A stretch of DNA of 64,000 nucleotides from Acanthosepion pharaonis (Eukaryota > Mollusca > Cephalopoda > Sepiida > Sepiidae): NCBI GenBank assembly GCA_903632075.3, contig CAHIKZ030000804.1, positions 1,590,001-1,654,000 of the forward strand, given 5' to 3'. Below are positions 1 to 12,560 of the stretch, one piece after another. The position numbers and the translations under genes are program-made. The notes beneath the pieces were generated by a model. That model had not been told where the DNA came from. It made no database searches and saw nothing but the letters and a program-made list of their open reading frames with translations. How positions within the stretch are numbered: the first letter of the stretch is position 1; each line of letters opens with the position of its first letter.

Positions 1-703
1 TATCTTTAATTTTTGTGTTATTTTAGATGTAACTATCATTATGTTACCAACATAATATCCACAGTTATCTGAGAGCTACATCATTAAAACCTTGAAGGTC
101 TATCTCCAAGAAGTACAATTGAAGATACAGTTATATTGTTGAATTGGGCTTAGATTTATTTTTTCTTATATGGCTTATTCATAGTTTCCTGTGTCATTAT
201 AGATAGATTTTTTGGCACAGGTTAGTTGATAGATGGCAGAAAAATCATTTCATTTTCAACAATAAAAGATTTACGAACTTTCAAGAAATTCTACCTGTGA
301 AATGAAAAGTGTCTGAAATAAAAAATAATAAAAAAAACATTTCGAATATCTTAAACAACAGCCCTTTTCATAAAATATCTATCATGATTAAGTGCTGTTA
401 TTATTTTCTCGTGGCAGGAGAAAATTAAACAATTGTTATACATTTCTTTATTTATTTTTGTAAGCAAACTGATATATTACTCTACTGATTTCTAAAACCA
501 GTATTTCTTTCAAGACAATCAATGTTTATATGTTCTATGTTAGAGAAGTCACATGTTCAGTTTTATATCTTTCACATTAATAACTCAAAAGTCTCAGGCA
601 AAAGCTATTTGATAGAAAAAACAAAACAAACCCAAAATCAAATCGTTGTAACATAGACAATATTTCTCTATGAAGAATAACCAAAACGGGGAGTGGAAAT
701 GAA
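1..703. other. AT-rich non-coding stretch
   Basis: No open frame, domain or repeat structure was recognised here. Base composition is strongly AT-biased with short A and T runs. Confidence 0.5.
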
Positions 704-1006
704 ATGGTATTCGTTATAGCATTAGCAAAATACAATACTCGCCTGCGACGTGAAATAGGTAAACCGCTTCTAGTGGAGAACTACGTAGACAGCATATTAC
801 GATATTTACCTGCCTCCTCACGAGGTAGCATGCGGAACAAGGCCAAATTTAATGTGAGGAAATCTGAGCCTGTGGACTCGAGTAAAAATTGCCGGGACGA
901 CAATCTGCCGTTCAGCATAGTGTCGCCCGGGTTCCTCTCTCCCCAAAATCAAAGATTTCGACACGGAAAGAACTTCCTGACTTTTGATCTCATGCTGCCA
1001 GCTTAG
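704..1006 (+). other. Unrecognised 100-codon open frame in a less AT-rich patch
   Basis: An ATG-initiated frame of 100 codons occupies a locally less AT-rich patch; an overlapping 68-codon frame lies on the opposite strand. I recognise no domain: there is no signal peptide, membrane helix or zinc motif. The contrast with the AT-rich flanks suggests a transposon fragment or other imported sequence rather than random DNA, but this is inference. It could equally be chance. Coding status is doubtful. Confidence 0.15.
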
Positions 1007-1412
1007 GAAGAATATTGCCCTCACTTACAATAGTGACCCAAGTATTTATGAGAATTAGGATATACCCAATAGTGTTCCAATAACTATACGTAAATCTTAG
1101 TTAACAATGATTGTCTAAGAATATAATATGGGATATATCAACGCAGCTTCAAACATGAGTTTCGAGGAAAAATAGTTGAATTTAAATGTGTATTATGTCT
1201 CAGTTATATATGTAAGTTGATATGTAAAACTGGTCTCATGTTACCAATTAAACCATGTATAATTATTGCATGTGGGTACACAAAAATTAATTAAATGTTA
1301 AAAATTACTAATGTCTTTACACAGGAGGAAATTTAACATCTGGAAACTACATATGCCTTCATGAAAACACAAACAAATTGACGAATATGCACACAACCTC
1401 ATACGCAGATCA

Positions 1413-1413
<1 letters not shown>

Positions 1414-1478
<65 letters not shown>
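1414..1478. repeat. (AT)n microsatellite
   Basis: About 32 uninterrupted AT dinucleotides. Confidence 0.97.
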
Positions 1479-1480
<2 letters not shown>

Positions 1481-1828
1481 AATGTTTCAGAGGAATGTTT
1501 CAACTTTGCCCAAAAAGTAGTTGTTTGTCCATTTAATAAGAGAAAATTATCATATATGTTTAATAAATATTTAACACATGATGTTTATTAGAGTTTTTAT
1601 TGTGTCGAGAAGTAAAGAAAGGCATTTTATGATTAGAATTTGCTCCCTTCTCTATACATATATATGAACGTTTTTGTCAAAATATCCGCATTTAGCCTTG
1701 ATTACTACAGAGCAAATTTCATTTTTTTTCTCTCTCTTCTGTCAACTTCAATTCATGCTAAATCTGTGTGTGGGTTCAATCTATTAAACTATTGTGTTGT
1801 GTGCGTTTGTTTATATGTGGGTGTGTGT

Positions 1829-2091
<263 letters not shown>

Positions 2092-2924
2092 CATTTCATA
2101 AATATTATATATATATATATAAATAATATATATATATATGTGTATGTTCGTGTGTGTGTATATATGCATGTATGTATGTGTGTGTGCGTGTATATTTACA
2201 GCCTGTTTTCATTGTGTCAGGCTTCGTTGAATAATGTAGACATGTTCTTTATATTATTTTCAATAGGCTCCTTTTATATTCCCTGATAAGCTTTTTGTTG
2301 ACTTTATAGAAGGATGAGAGATAATCGCCGTGTTGTTACATACAAAAACGTACTTGTCCACATTCACAATTCATACAACATATTCTCGAAAATACTTCTA
2401 TAGTTTTTAGGAAAGAATAAACAGAAACTGAAAATTGTTGAAATTATTTATATCAATAAACTGAAACGAAACCTTAATAAAATTAATTATGATTGTTCCT
2501 CAGATGTTTGGAAATGTGTACAATAGTTTAATATTCCAAGGTTTGCACTAATATTGTATTTATTTATTGCTGTTTCGTCAAAACTCTCCACAACCTTACT
2601 TAGTTACAACCCCTTAAACGCAGTCAGCGAACACGCACTGACTCAGCGTTCTTCATTCCACAGGTAAGGAATTTATCTTTCAGATTAGTACAACAATTTT
2701 GTCATCGTAAATAATGAACATTAATATTTGTCTTACAATTAACAAGAAACTGATGATGACATTTTGCCTTGTCGAAAGTACTCGGAGTAAAACAAATTTA
2801 TATCAACGCGACAATTTTCTCTCGTCCTTCAATAACGACACGAAAATGCTTATTCTTGAATATGAAATGCTCTAATTGAAAATAAAGTAGACAAAACATG
2901 TTTTAAATTATTCAGAAAACGCCA

Positions 2925-2926
<2 letters not shown>

Positions 2927-2983
<57 letters not shown>

Positions 2984-3010
2984 GTGTGTGTGAGTGTGTG
3001 CGTGTGTGTG
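2927..3010. repeat. (AT)n followed by (TG)n
   Basis: An AT array (2927-2980) passes directly into imperfect TG repeats (2981-3010). This AT-to-TG junction recurs at about 8389, 17546, 44555 and, in mirror order, 59840. Confidence 0.95.
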
Positions 3011-3582
3011 AGGTAAAATAGTATATCTGTTATGCTTAATGGATTAAAGTGCTCAATATTTGGATAATGTCGATGTAAATATTAAAGTGGATATTGAAGC
3101 CAACATCCAGCGGCGACAGTCAGTTCCATGCTTAAACAAAATCTTATGATACTTAAATGTACCGCATGTGCGTTTGATTCTCTCAAGCAAACGGATAGTA
3201 AGTACTCCTGGATGTGCAGAAACCATCACATATACGGATCAATACAAACTGAATTTTCATACAAATTTGTCTATCAAGAGTTCCCATAAATAACCAGAAT
3301 TCTCTAATAGTGCTTTAACCAAGCCATATATCCTTGTATGCATATCATGGTACTCACTCTTAATATCATGTTTCAGTATATTAATACATGATACTTGATA
3401 TTATTTCGGGTTTTTGGATTAAATAATCTGTCTGTGATTGGCTTCGCACGCGATCTATCATACATGATTAATTAGGGACATGTCTGTCAGACCAGCCAGA
3501 GTAAATCTTGCTTAAAATTTTGCGCAGGAGTGATCTCTTGTGAACACGTATTACGTCTCTTTAATTTCTCCTTTCTTTTTCA

Positions 3583-4934
3583 GGATAGCGACATAATTTT
3601 TTGAGTATATTTTTGGACGGCGAATCTGCGCTTGGACATGCATTCAACACAGGATCATTGGGTGTTAGTATTAAGAATGAAAATATCCATGGACATTTTT
3701 TCAGGGTTTATACATTCAGAAGTTTATCAGTCCCCATTTCAACAAAGCATATTAGTGCAAGTCGATGCGTGGTATTCTACTCAATTTGTAAGTTGGGGTT
3801 AGATGATAAATAGTAATAATAGAATATTTTTTCCAAATTATTAATATTTTTGGATACCAGTATGAAAATTAAGATTGGTTCAAAATCATAACATTGCAAT
3901 TTCATTCCAGTGATCAGTGAAAGCCTTCTAGCACAGACTTATAAAATTTATAATTTTCTGATGCTTTAGTTATCGACAAGCATTGTACAAACATATTTTT
4001 ACTATTGTGCCATCAATTAAAACATTTGTTTTAATGTGAAGTCATACTAAACTATTTAGTTATATTATGTAATATATTACACTGTGCACTAATTTTAGTG
4101 TGATTTTTAATAAGAAATGAAATTTAATCATTTTATATTATTATTTGGGCCCAGAAGTATTATATTTTTATATATACATTATCTATAGTTTCGCTTTTAT
4201 CAATTATGATCTAACAAATGTTCTAACATATCTTATTCATTGTGTATCGTTTTTCATGATGTTTTACTTTATTCTACACCGTTTTTGTTCACCGAGTACT
4301 AGAAAATGCATATGTTGCTCATTGTGATTTATAATTTGTATTCTGATTTGAATATATTTTCTATTCCATGTATCTAATACAAAATATATCAATTTCATAT
4401 GGATTTATTCTTGAAATAGTATACTTTTGAATACATTTTTTATGTAAAAACCTGCGGAAATGACGTATTTCTGTGCTTTTAAGCCTAAATGGTAAAAATT
4501 ATGAATTTCGTTTTTGGCGTCAGTACTTATCACATCAGATCCCACCTTTCACAATGCGGGGAATGTTGATTTTCTAAGAAAAAAATTACAAATTAACCTG
4601 CCCTTATGCGCATGCCCAATACATGCATTAATGCACAATCGGCACATACTGACATATAGATATAATTATTCGTTCCACGAAGAGAGCAATCGGTCATGAA
4701 TAATTTTAATTGCGGCTTGTTCGTGTTATGTTTTCTTTCAAACATGAAGAGAATTTATCCACTTGATAGTAAAAGGTATAGCATCTCCATAAATATGAAC
4801 TCATCGTTATTTAACAATGTTGATTGCTTTTTATTAGTAATGCTCACACTCTGCAAGGCATGAAGGACACTTGGGTTAAAGTGTTACAGATTAAAAGTCA
4901 CAGCTTATGCAGATATGTGTGGTTAACTTTAGAA
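3583..4934. other. Non-coding; one weak exon-like segment
   Basis: A pyrimidine tract ending in CAG (about 3570-3583) and a GTAAGT at about 3788 bracket a 70-codon frame at 3601-3813. The frame that would follow the acceptor meets a TAG at 3586, and no protein family was recognised. The rest is AT-rich with only short chance frames. Confidence 0.3.
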
Positions 4935-5165
4935 ATGAAAAAGGCTAGACATTAACAAGATAAGATTATATTGATCTTATTAGGAGTCGGTCCACGAGGC
5001 AATGGTTCGTGAGAAGGAGCTGCTTAATTCTAACACATCTCAGAAGGCAAATATTACGAAGGAAATTAAGTGGTTCACTACAATGTAAGTAGCATCGCGG
5101 GTCTTAGTCATGAAGTTTATGTATAGTAGAACTAAAGAGGGTTTCTCTATCTTTAAATTATTTTC
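4935..5165 (-). pseudogene. CR1/jockey-like LINE, decayed C-terminal end of the reverse transcriptase ORF
   Basis: Read on the minus strand across frame changes this gives fragments such as TRDATYIVVNH followed by SSSFSRTIASW and DQYNL. They follow the same order as the tail of the better-preserved minus-strand LINE at about 60 kb (RTHHATHIVANNRHSVRI, then DHYNLDLFKS-type residues). On the plus strand the two loci also align directly; compare 4980-5120 with 60031-60165. The copy is truncated, frameshifted and full of stops. It was probably a 5'-truncated insertion. Family assignment rests on remembered LINE C-termini and is tentative; homology to the 60-kb copy is directly visible. Confidence 0.7.
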
Positions 5166-5964
5166 ACAGAAGCGAACTAATATAGCTGAAATTAACAGGA
5201 ACATTAGAGACAATTTAAAAATGTTTCATCTCTTCTCTTATTATCTTTTCTCTAAGATATAAAACTAATTAATCGACCTTAAAAGGAGATCTGGTATACG
5301 CTTGGGAAACAATCTGTATCCGATTTAATAACTCACTTGATGTCTATTACCTTGTTTTATTGTAATAGAATTTCTGGATAAATGCAGGCTTTTTCTTATG
5401 TTTTTAAACGATTATTTTTATCTTGCTCTTTCAGGTATGTTGACTGCGATGCGTGTCTTTGATGACGTGCTGCTTGTCACTGATGCACGTAGAAAAGCTT
5501 ATCTACTAATTGAGTGTCAAGTATTCTGGACTACATAGGAAGGAACATTCGTTAGCCAATGTTAAACCATATCGAAGGACTACAATGCATCAAAAAATCC
5601 GCCGTAATTCTGTCAAAATACAATCGACACTCGAGAATCTTTCTTCGAACCCCTAACAAACAGTTCACAAACGAAATGATTCCGCGTGAACATCTTTGAT
5701 GTGATAACATTTTTACACGGACGCTTAAGCTACAGTGGGTCTACCTACAGTATGCCTCACAGGTGAATAGGCAGAATGAAATTGTGCATTGTTATATGTG
5801 TTACTAAGTTGCAGGATGGCCAAAAGATTGAAGATTTTAAGAGAATATCAATTTTCAGTTTGAATGCTTATGGTGTACCAATATTAATAGTAATCACGCC
5901 TTTCATGATTTATTACCGTTTCTGGAGAAATAAATAAAAGTGAGCAAGCAAACACATACATATA

Positions 5965-6052
5965 CATACACACACACTCACGCGCGCGCGCGTGTGTGTG
6001 TTTTTTTGCGCGCGCGCGCGTTTGTGTGCCAGTGCGCGAGTGTGTGTTTGTA
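5965..6052. repeat. Alternating purine-pyrimidine tract (CA)n-(CG)n-(TG)n-T7-(GC)n-(TG)n
   Basis: CA repeats lead into an uninterrupted CG block (about 5981-5992), TG repeats, seven T, then a GC block (about 6008-6020) and TG again. Long CG/CA alternations are known to favour left-handed Z-DNA, and the CA and TG arms can also pair. Confidence 0.9.
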
Positions 6053-6377
6053 TATTAAAACAATTACTAAAGACTTCTAGAATGAATGCATTTTCACCAG
6101 GGACGCTTCTCCTAAATATATACGCTTATTTTCATGAACACCCTTGTCTATGTAAGCGTCATTTTCTTCTTTTATAAACAATGTGAATTAATTCTACAGT
6201 CTGCGTATACTGCGTAGTCCAGAGACTTCATAAATCCGATGGCCTTTCCGGCAGGGTTCACATTGTGTGGCGCTGGGGAAAAAACCAGCCGGAGAACACA
6301 CCTTTTTTAATTTAGTTTTATCATGTTAATATATGCAAAGATCCGTTTCAGCTATGATAAAAGTTTACAGTAATAAA

Positions 6378-6381
<4 letters not shown>

Positions 6382-6432
<51 letters not shown>
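6382..6432. repeat. (CT)n-(CA)n microsatellite
   Basis: About 14 CT units followed by about 11 CA units. Confidence 0.95.
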
Positions 6433-7607
6433 TCAGAAAAAAACAAACACAAACGCATACACATATATAGAAAGAAAAAGAGTGATAAAGAAAGAGAAAG
6501 AGGGAGAGCATGAATAAAGATTATTGTTAAACAAATTTCTTTGTTACAAATAAAAAAAAATGAAGATATCATCTTTATGCTTAAATTAAAACACAAAACG
6601 GTATTGCGAATTATAATTTAATTGGCTTTCAGTTTATACTTTATATTTCCAAAACCACATTTTGACCTCAACATTCCATTCGGCGTTTCTGGTTATCAGA
6701 AAGAAAAAAAAAAAAATTTCCTTTCTCCATATTTCATTTCACGATTTCGCATTAACGTTTTTAACATTTTAACACTTTCAATTCTCTGATTCTTATACGG
6801 AGTTTTTACATGAACCCTTTTAATCCTAATACTACTTGCGTCACAATATTGCTAAAATAGAATATTCCAATATTTGTCAAAAGATGGTAAAGTATGGGAG
6901 TATACTCAAAATTAATCTCACTTTAGCTTATATGGAAGGGGATATTTTGACTGAAAAAATTGCTGTTCTATACTGAAATTTAATATAGAAGATTTGAAGC
7001 TCCTCATTTTTTCTACAATAATTTGATATACCAAAGATTGGGTTCATTCTCACAAATTATATTAAAATGATTTCCAATTCTACCTTTATGTCAGAGTTAA
7101 TAATCCTCACGATCCTTCAATACTTTATTAAAGTGCGTTTTAACCATATGTCACATGATATCTATGCAAAAATCTCCGTGCCTTTTAGAGAGATTCTTGA
7201 TAGATTTTATTCATGGAATATTTAGTGAAGTGACTGTCAATCAAATAGACAAAATGTCTCACTAGATTTCTGTCTATGCAACAAAGATAAGTGGCAATTT
7301 GTGAAAAGTCGTTTATTTCGTTGATTTTTCGAAACTATGCATTTAATAAATGTGTTGTTGGGGAGAAATTGCGCCATTTTGGTGAAGTAGGATATTGAAT
7401 TGCTATCAGTAGAAAGCAATAATTAATAACCTAATTATTACATTCATAGAAAATACAAGAGTGAAGATATTAAAGATATCCCTATGGCAGTTAGAATTAA
7501 AATGATTTTTGTTTATAAAAGAAATTATGAACTTAGGGCAGTTTCCTGTAGAAATGGTCCATTAATTTTACATCATTGATGCAATGTGTAAAATTAAATA
7601 GCCTAAG

Positions 7608-7738
<131 letters not shown>

Positions 7739-7816
7739 ATTAATTAACTGTAATATTACAATATTAAAAACAGTGCACTGACAATGTTATTTACATACAA
7801 AATAAATTATTTATTT

Positions 7817-7986
7817 TAATTGTCCGCCGTTTCGTGAAAACATATGTAATTTTCAAGTGCTAAATCCGTATATTAAATATCTCCATTTGTAATTTGTAAT
7901 ATTTAACATTTAATAGTTCACATACGGATTAAACTCTTGAAACCTTGATATATCACGAAAAGGCGGAGTCAGGGACATTACAATTA
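7817..7986. repeat. Small foldback (inverted-repeat) sequence, possible MITE
   Basis: The arm at 7817-7871 and the reverse complement of 7922-7986 share ordered blocks: TAATTGT, CCGCC, TTTCGTGA, TTTCAAG and ATCCGTAT. The loop is about 50 bp and the right arm is slightly longer through insertions. No transposase or clean target duplication is visible. A MITE-like or snapback insertion is a reasonable reading. Confidence 0.6.
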
Positions 7987-8075
7987 AGTAATTCTTTTGT
8001 ATATACAAAAAATAATATTATCAATGCTCTATTTTTTATATTGATCACTATATGAAAATACCTATTTTTAATCTC

Positions 8076-8117
8076 CACACACACATGCACACACACGTTT
8101 GTGTGCATGTGTGTGTG
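8076..8117. repeat. Perfect 17-bp hairpin in CA/TG repeat
   Basis: The arm 8076-8092 (CA repeat containing ATGC) is the exact reverse complement of 8101-8117, with an 8-nt loop. It is a microsatellite-derived palindrome. Confidence 0.85.
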
Positions 8118-8189
8118 TATGTGTGTGTGTGAGCGATTACTACGGGGCATGCTTAGATTTTTGGTTAAATGATTGAAATTTTTTATCAT

Positions 8190-8333
8190 GTTTTTATTTC
8201 AAGAAGATATATACAATGCTTAATAAATAAAATAATTATCTTTTTCTAAGCAATACATGTGACACTATTTTAATTATGTAAAATTTTGCAATTGAACATA
8301 TTTAATTAGTATTGTGATCAAAATTATGTGCGG

Positions 8334-8392
<59 letters not shown>

Positions 8393-9130
8393 TGTGTGTG
8401 TGTTTGTGTGTGTTTGGGTGTGGGGTGGCTGTTTGTGTTATGCATAGTTTTCTTCTGCCCAACTTGCCTCCAATCTGTCCGTGAAGATTTTCATATTTCT
8501 GTTCTTTCGCGATTTCTATGTATCGCCCGTTGTCACCATTCCTCGTGGTAGATTTCTCCGACATATTCCTTTATATCTCAGATTTTTTTCTTTCTCTGAT
8601 ATCAGTCTCCCCCTTTATTTTAATAATTTTTTTTTTTATTTTCTTCATCCTGTTGATAAGTATCACTTATCCTCTTTGATCTCTTAGTTTTTTATGCATA
8701 TCAGATTTATCAGTGACATTTCTTCTTTCACTTTCTGCATATTTTTCCTGTTTCTTTTTTTTTTATAATCCTATATTATGCACCGCACCTTGAAATTATT
8801 TTTTTATTTCTTTTTTATTATCTGGAAAATTTCATTTGTCATCGATTATTTTTTATCTATTTTTCTCTGCGATCATCACGATTGCTGATATTACTGGAGT
8901 AATGTGTCCCACTTCGAATTTACATTTTAACTTTGTTCATTCTTTCTGTTTTAACTCTTGCGGTATAATAATATTTCATATTAGTTTCATCAGGAAACCG
9001 TCATATTACAATTCTGGTGCTGCCTTGGCCTCCTTTAGTTACCGTAGTTTCAGTCAATGTTCCCATATCACCGAAGATCGTCGCTTCCACAGCCTGTAAC
9101 TTCATTCTTAAATCTATTAAGTCAATTTGT
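8190..9130. other. Pyrimidine-rich tract, no gene recognised
   Basis: After an (AT)n-(TG)n array (8336-8420), the plus strand from about 8460 to 9190 is T/C-rich. The minus strand could be the purine-rich continuation of the LINE relic at 9140-9510, since it lies downstream of it in the same orientation, but I could not match any stretch to an RT motif. Confidence 0.35.
8336..8420. repeat. (AT)n followed by (TG)n
   Basis: AT array to about 8389, then TG/TTTG repeats. Confidence 0.95.
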
Positions 9131-9139
9131 TTTTGTTTT

Positions 9140-9510
9140 TTTTTGTTGTATTTTTGATGTTATTTTTTTGTTTTTTGTTATTTTTCTCCTCCTGGATTTT
9201 TCCATTGTACATGTACGTGTTTGGTTTTCATGTAAGAAGGTGTTATTTATTACCTGATGATTTACCGCCAAAAATTGGACCCATTTTTATCCTCATTCAT
9301 TACGAGTTCCTAGTGAGACTTTGCCAAATACATCACCATCACCCTCCTTGCCTACTTTGATATTCAAGTTTCCCATGACGGTTGTAATTTCTTGCGATTT
9401 CAGCTGAGCCTTGTCGTTTCATAACGTTCATTAAAACGTTTCAATTTTTCTTCAGTAAATCGAAATGGCGGTGTCGATACAACTATAATAGATATGATGA
9501 AAGGATATAA
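9140..9510 (-). pseudogene. CFDP2-like LINE endonuclease relic
   Basis: On the minus strand one frame reads through SQEITTVMGNLNIKVGKEGD and then GDVFGKVSLGTRNE before a stop. That is the signature of the exonuclease-endonuclease-phosphatase domain of LINEs often annotated as craniofacial development protein 2-like. After a shift of frame, VQFLAVNHQVINNTF continues the expected order. The conserved Asp of the 'MGD(L/W)N' motif is Asn here, so the nuclease would be inactive even without the stops. Upstream residues FTEEKLKRF fit the segment that usually precedes the motif. It is a fragment; no RT was recognised beyond it. Confidence 0.75.
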
Positions 9511-10519
9511 ATCAATCATAATAATTCTTTCGGTTAGTTGACAATATCTCAGAACACATAACTTCATGAATTGGTCTAATAGGATTTATATTAAACGAAA
9601 TAAATAGTGTTTAACATAATATAAAGAATATCCACTGAACTAGAATTTTAAAGTAATACAAATCTGAAGGATTAAAAGATAAAATCCATTAAATCTAAAG
9701 ACATTGCTTTGTTTAACTTTCATATATAAAACTAAACAAGTATACCAATGATATCTGAACGAGTTTGCGTGTTTTAATTGCAAATAGAGCCTTGCTTGAT
9801 GTGAAGCTACAAAGAGCTGTGATTCAACTTTACTCATAGTCTATATATTATGCCCAGCCCTTTCATTTTTACCTTGTTTCGCCTTTACAAATATAATGAT
9901 CATTTTCACTTGTATGATATAATTGTCCATTAAAACATTAGGATCACACAAATTATGGGAATGGGACTGGCAGAAGACTCCATGTTAAAGTGTTCCTATT
10001 ATTTGAAAATTTAAGCTGCACAATATTGTCAAATATTGTCTTCAGTGTTGTAGCAACGATGATTTAAAATGATGCTTTTGTTCGGCAATAAATATTTCTA
10101 ACTGATATCTCATTTCCATTCACCCTCAAAGTGTGCAAATTAAATTGGCATAGTTATTGAGTTGTTAACTGCAACTAAATATGTAAGCACTGTGTGAGTA
10201 TCTTTCCTCACTTCATTATTAAATGCGTACTTAACAAGTAATTGTCTTCTTTAAGCAAAAAACATTGCAATTATTATTAGGACCATGAAGGCAAATTTTC
10301 TCTGTTGAAGTCATAAATGGAAAATCGTGTATGTCTTGGTTTCATCCCAAATATTAAATAGATATGTCATCATGGAAAGCCAAGTAGACATATTTACAAA
10401 AGGAGTAGACTTTTGCAATTGTGTGTGTTGTTTCACAATTCAATAAAAATACTTTATTACACCTTTAACTGTCTAACATTTTTCCTGTATATATAAATGT
10501 GTTTTCCCTTTCAGTACCC
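9511..10519. other. Non-coding, AT-rich
   Basis: No recognisable gene or repeat; frames are short and unremarkable. Confidence 0.45.
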
Positions 10520-10870
10520 CCAAAGACAAGCTCGTAACCATTCATCATCTCAGTGCAACCCCTGAGTTTTCTCTTGTCATAATGAACGTTTGTGCATTCA
10601 ATGAGGCTCCTTTCCTGAAACGTCTACTGCGTATCAAACTCACACCTGGTCGCAAGAGAAATTCGTATATACAATGCATTGCAAAATAAGTGAAAACATG
10701 GACGTGTCCATGTGCTGGTCATGAAACTAACTGTCACCTCCTGATATGCTCAATATTATAAGAGCATTCAGAACAGAAATAGTATATTGTTGTCATATCT
10801 GGCTTGCAGCTGCTCAATACTCATTTGCCGGCTTGACAGAGATGAATTATGGGAAAATATGCTTCAACTA
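10520..10870 (+). pseudogene. CR1/jockey-like LINE, relic of the RT thumb/connection region
   Basis: The plus strand carries, in shifting frames, EAPFLKRLLRIKLTPGRK, NSYIQCIAK and then a stretch ending YCCHIWLAAAQYS. These are the blocks that follow the palm in this LINE type (L-L-G-I/L-K-L-T-P, then Y-C-C-H-I-W). The same KLTP-type block occurs at about 60500 on the opposite strand. Several stops and at least two frame changes show it is dead. Both ends fade into AT-rich sequence, so it is an internal fragment. Confidence 0.75.
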
Positions 10871-11149
10871 AAGTCTTAGACAATTGAACTTTAGATTCAA
10901 CTGCTATCAATCCTACATATCCTCAGAATACGCAACTGTTGACCTCCACATGTACACACATGCTGAAACCTCACTTATGACATCTGTGCATTGATATGAT
11001 TTTGGGTCATATATGCGCTAAAAATGAACAAAAAGTAAATATTTCCTAATTAAGAAATTTAAAATTAAAAGAACATTTCAACAAAGAAATACCATAAACG
11101 CATGCAGAGGATACACGTTACTGTTATATTGGTAATGGAACCATTTTAA
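10871..11149. other. Non-coding spacer
   Basis: No feature seen. Confidence 0.4.
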
Positions 11150-12560
11150 ATTGTGACGTCCCCCTCTCGTTCGGGTGTCGACGCTCCAAACGTGACGTCC
11201 GCCTGTCTGCATCAGTCGTGCTATCCCGTCCTGTGACGACCAACTGGCTTGGTATTGGTCGCGGCACCCAAATGTGACGTTCCAACCTTTTGGTAATTCG
11301 GATGGGAATCTGGTTAGATTCGATATCAGCCTCGTCGTTCCCAACTCACCTCCAACGTCTGGTTACCGAAGTAACTACTTTGATCTCCAGTCTGCCTACC
11401 CACGTTGTGAATTGATCTAGGCGGATGAAATCAATCAGTCGCTGGGGCCGTAATGCAAGCTGAGTTCGAATAAGGGTGATATCACACAAGTATATGCAAA
11501 AGAAAATATGATAATAACTCGAAATTTCAAATGTGTTAAAAAGGATAACAATATTTAATATCTGGTTGCTGAATATAGGACTACGTCTTTCTCGCAAACC
11601 GCTATATGGATTCGTGACACGTTGTTTTTGTTAGGCGAGTCTTAACATCTTAAGTTATCTGTTCTTTAAGAAACTGGTTCTTGGCGTGTCTTCAGGTGAT
11701 ATTCGTAAAATTTGTTTTGGTGGTATGAGTCTAAGTCGTTCTTCAAAAATAAATTGTTCTTGGTTAGAAGATGAGTCAGAATTGCGTGAATCTTTCAAGC
11801 CACTTCGTGGTGGATCTTCAGAGCTCTCAAGTTAAAGTAAAAAAAACTGAACTATACTGGACATCAGCTCAACTGATTTTCGCTCGCTGCGACTTTGCTT
11901 ATATGGACGCCGACCCAAACCGGGGTGGGCTCGTCGGGGTTTGAAGTTCCTTGATAATTCTAAATCCACAATCCCCTTCTTTCGTTTTCGGTCAGGAAAA
12001 ATTTATTATTTAGATTTTTGGAAGTCTTCTCTTACTCCCACCTTCTTCTGTTCTCATATGGGTATCTCACCATACCTTCAGAAGACGTCAACGGTTTTTC
12101 CCACTCCTTCGCAGTAACATCTCATACCTATCCCCTCAATGGGTGGTAGCAAGCCTCCCCCTGCATCACATGATCACCTCCGCCTGGCTCTCGTTAACAT
12201 TCATCCACTGGGCGTTCAACAGTGTTGGTGTGGCCAGACTAGCCTTGTTTTTAGAAAAATATCTTGCTCAAAGAAAAAAAAAATCTCCTCTTTCTTTTTT
12301 TTCTATTGCTTTTCTTTCTTTTCTCTCTCTCTTCTTCTCTGGCCGCCAACAGAACAATACGACCCGTAGTGTGATAATCTCAATTCTTATCCCAATGTCA
12401 CTTTCATATGGAATTCGTGGCTGGTCAAACAGTCACACTCACTCTCCCGCGCCAACCACTGATACGATGAAACGACTTCGCCATTTTCTGATAATATTGT
12501 TTCGCTGTGATAGTCAAATTCCAACACAACCCAGATGTCTTTTCTCTCAATGACACCATC
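11150..12560. other. Less AT-rich island of unknown nature
   Basis: Base composition is visibly different from the flanks. The first 140 bp carry four GTGAC-type motifs (about 11153, 11193, 11232 and 11274), two of them containing the CRE half-palindrome TGACGTC. Further on, a 136-codon plus-strand frame (12143-12553) is the longest in this part. It has a hydrophobic, Phe/Ser-rich middle encoded by a T/C run and no recognised domain. Possible explanations are an LTR or 5' part of an old retroelement, or a decayed regulatory or exonic region. I cannot decide between them. Confidence 0.3.

Noticed and set aside
3583..3813. Possible internal exon with CAG acceptor and GTAAGT donor
   Set aside because: The frame following the acceptor has an immediate TAG and no protein family is recognisable; such splice-like signals are frequent by chance.
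12143..12553. 136-codon open frame
   Set aside because: Its middle is a T/C run giving Phe/Ser/Leu; no domain, no homologous motif and a stop-to-stop length that can occur by chance in this composition.
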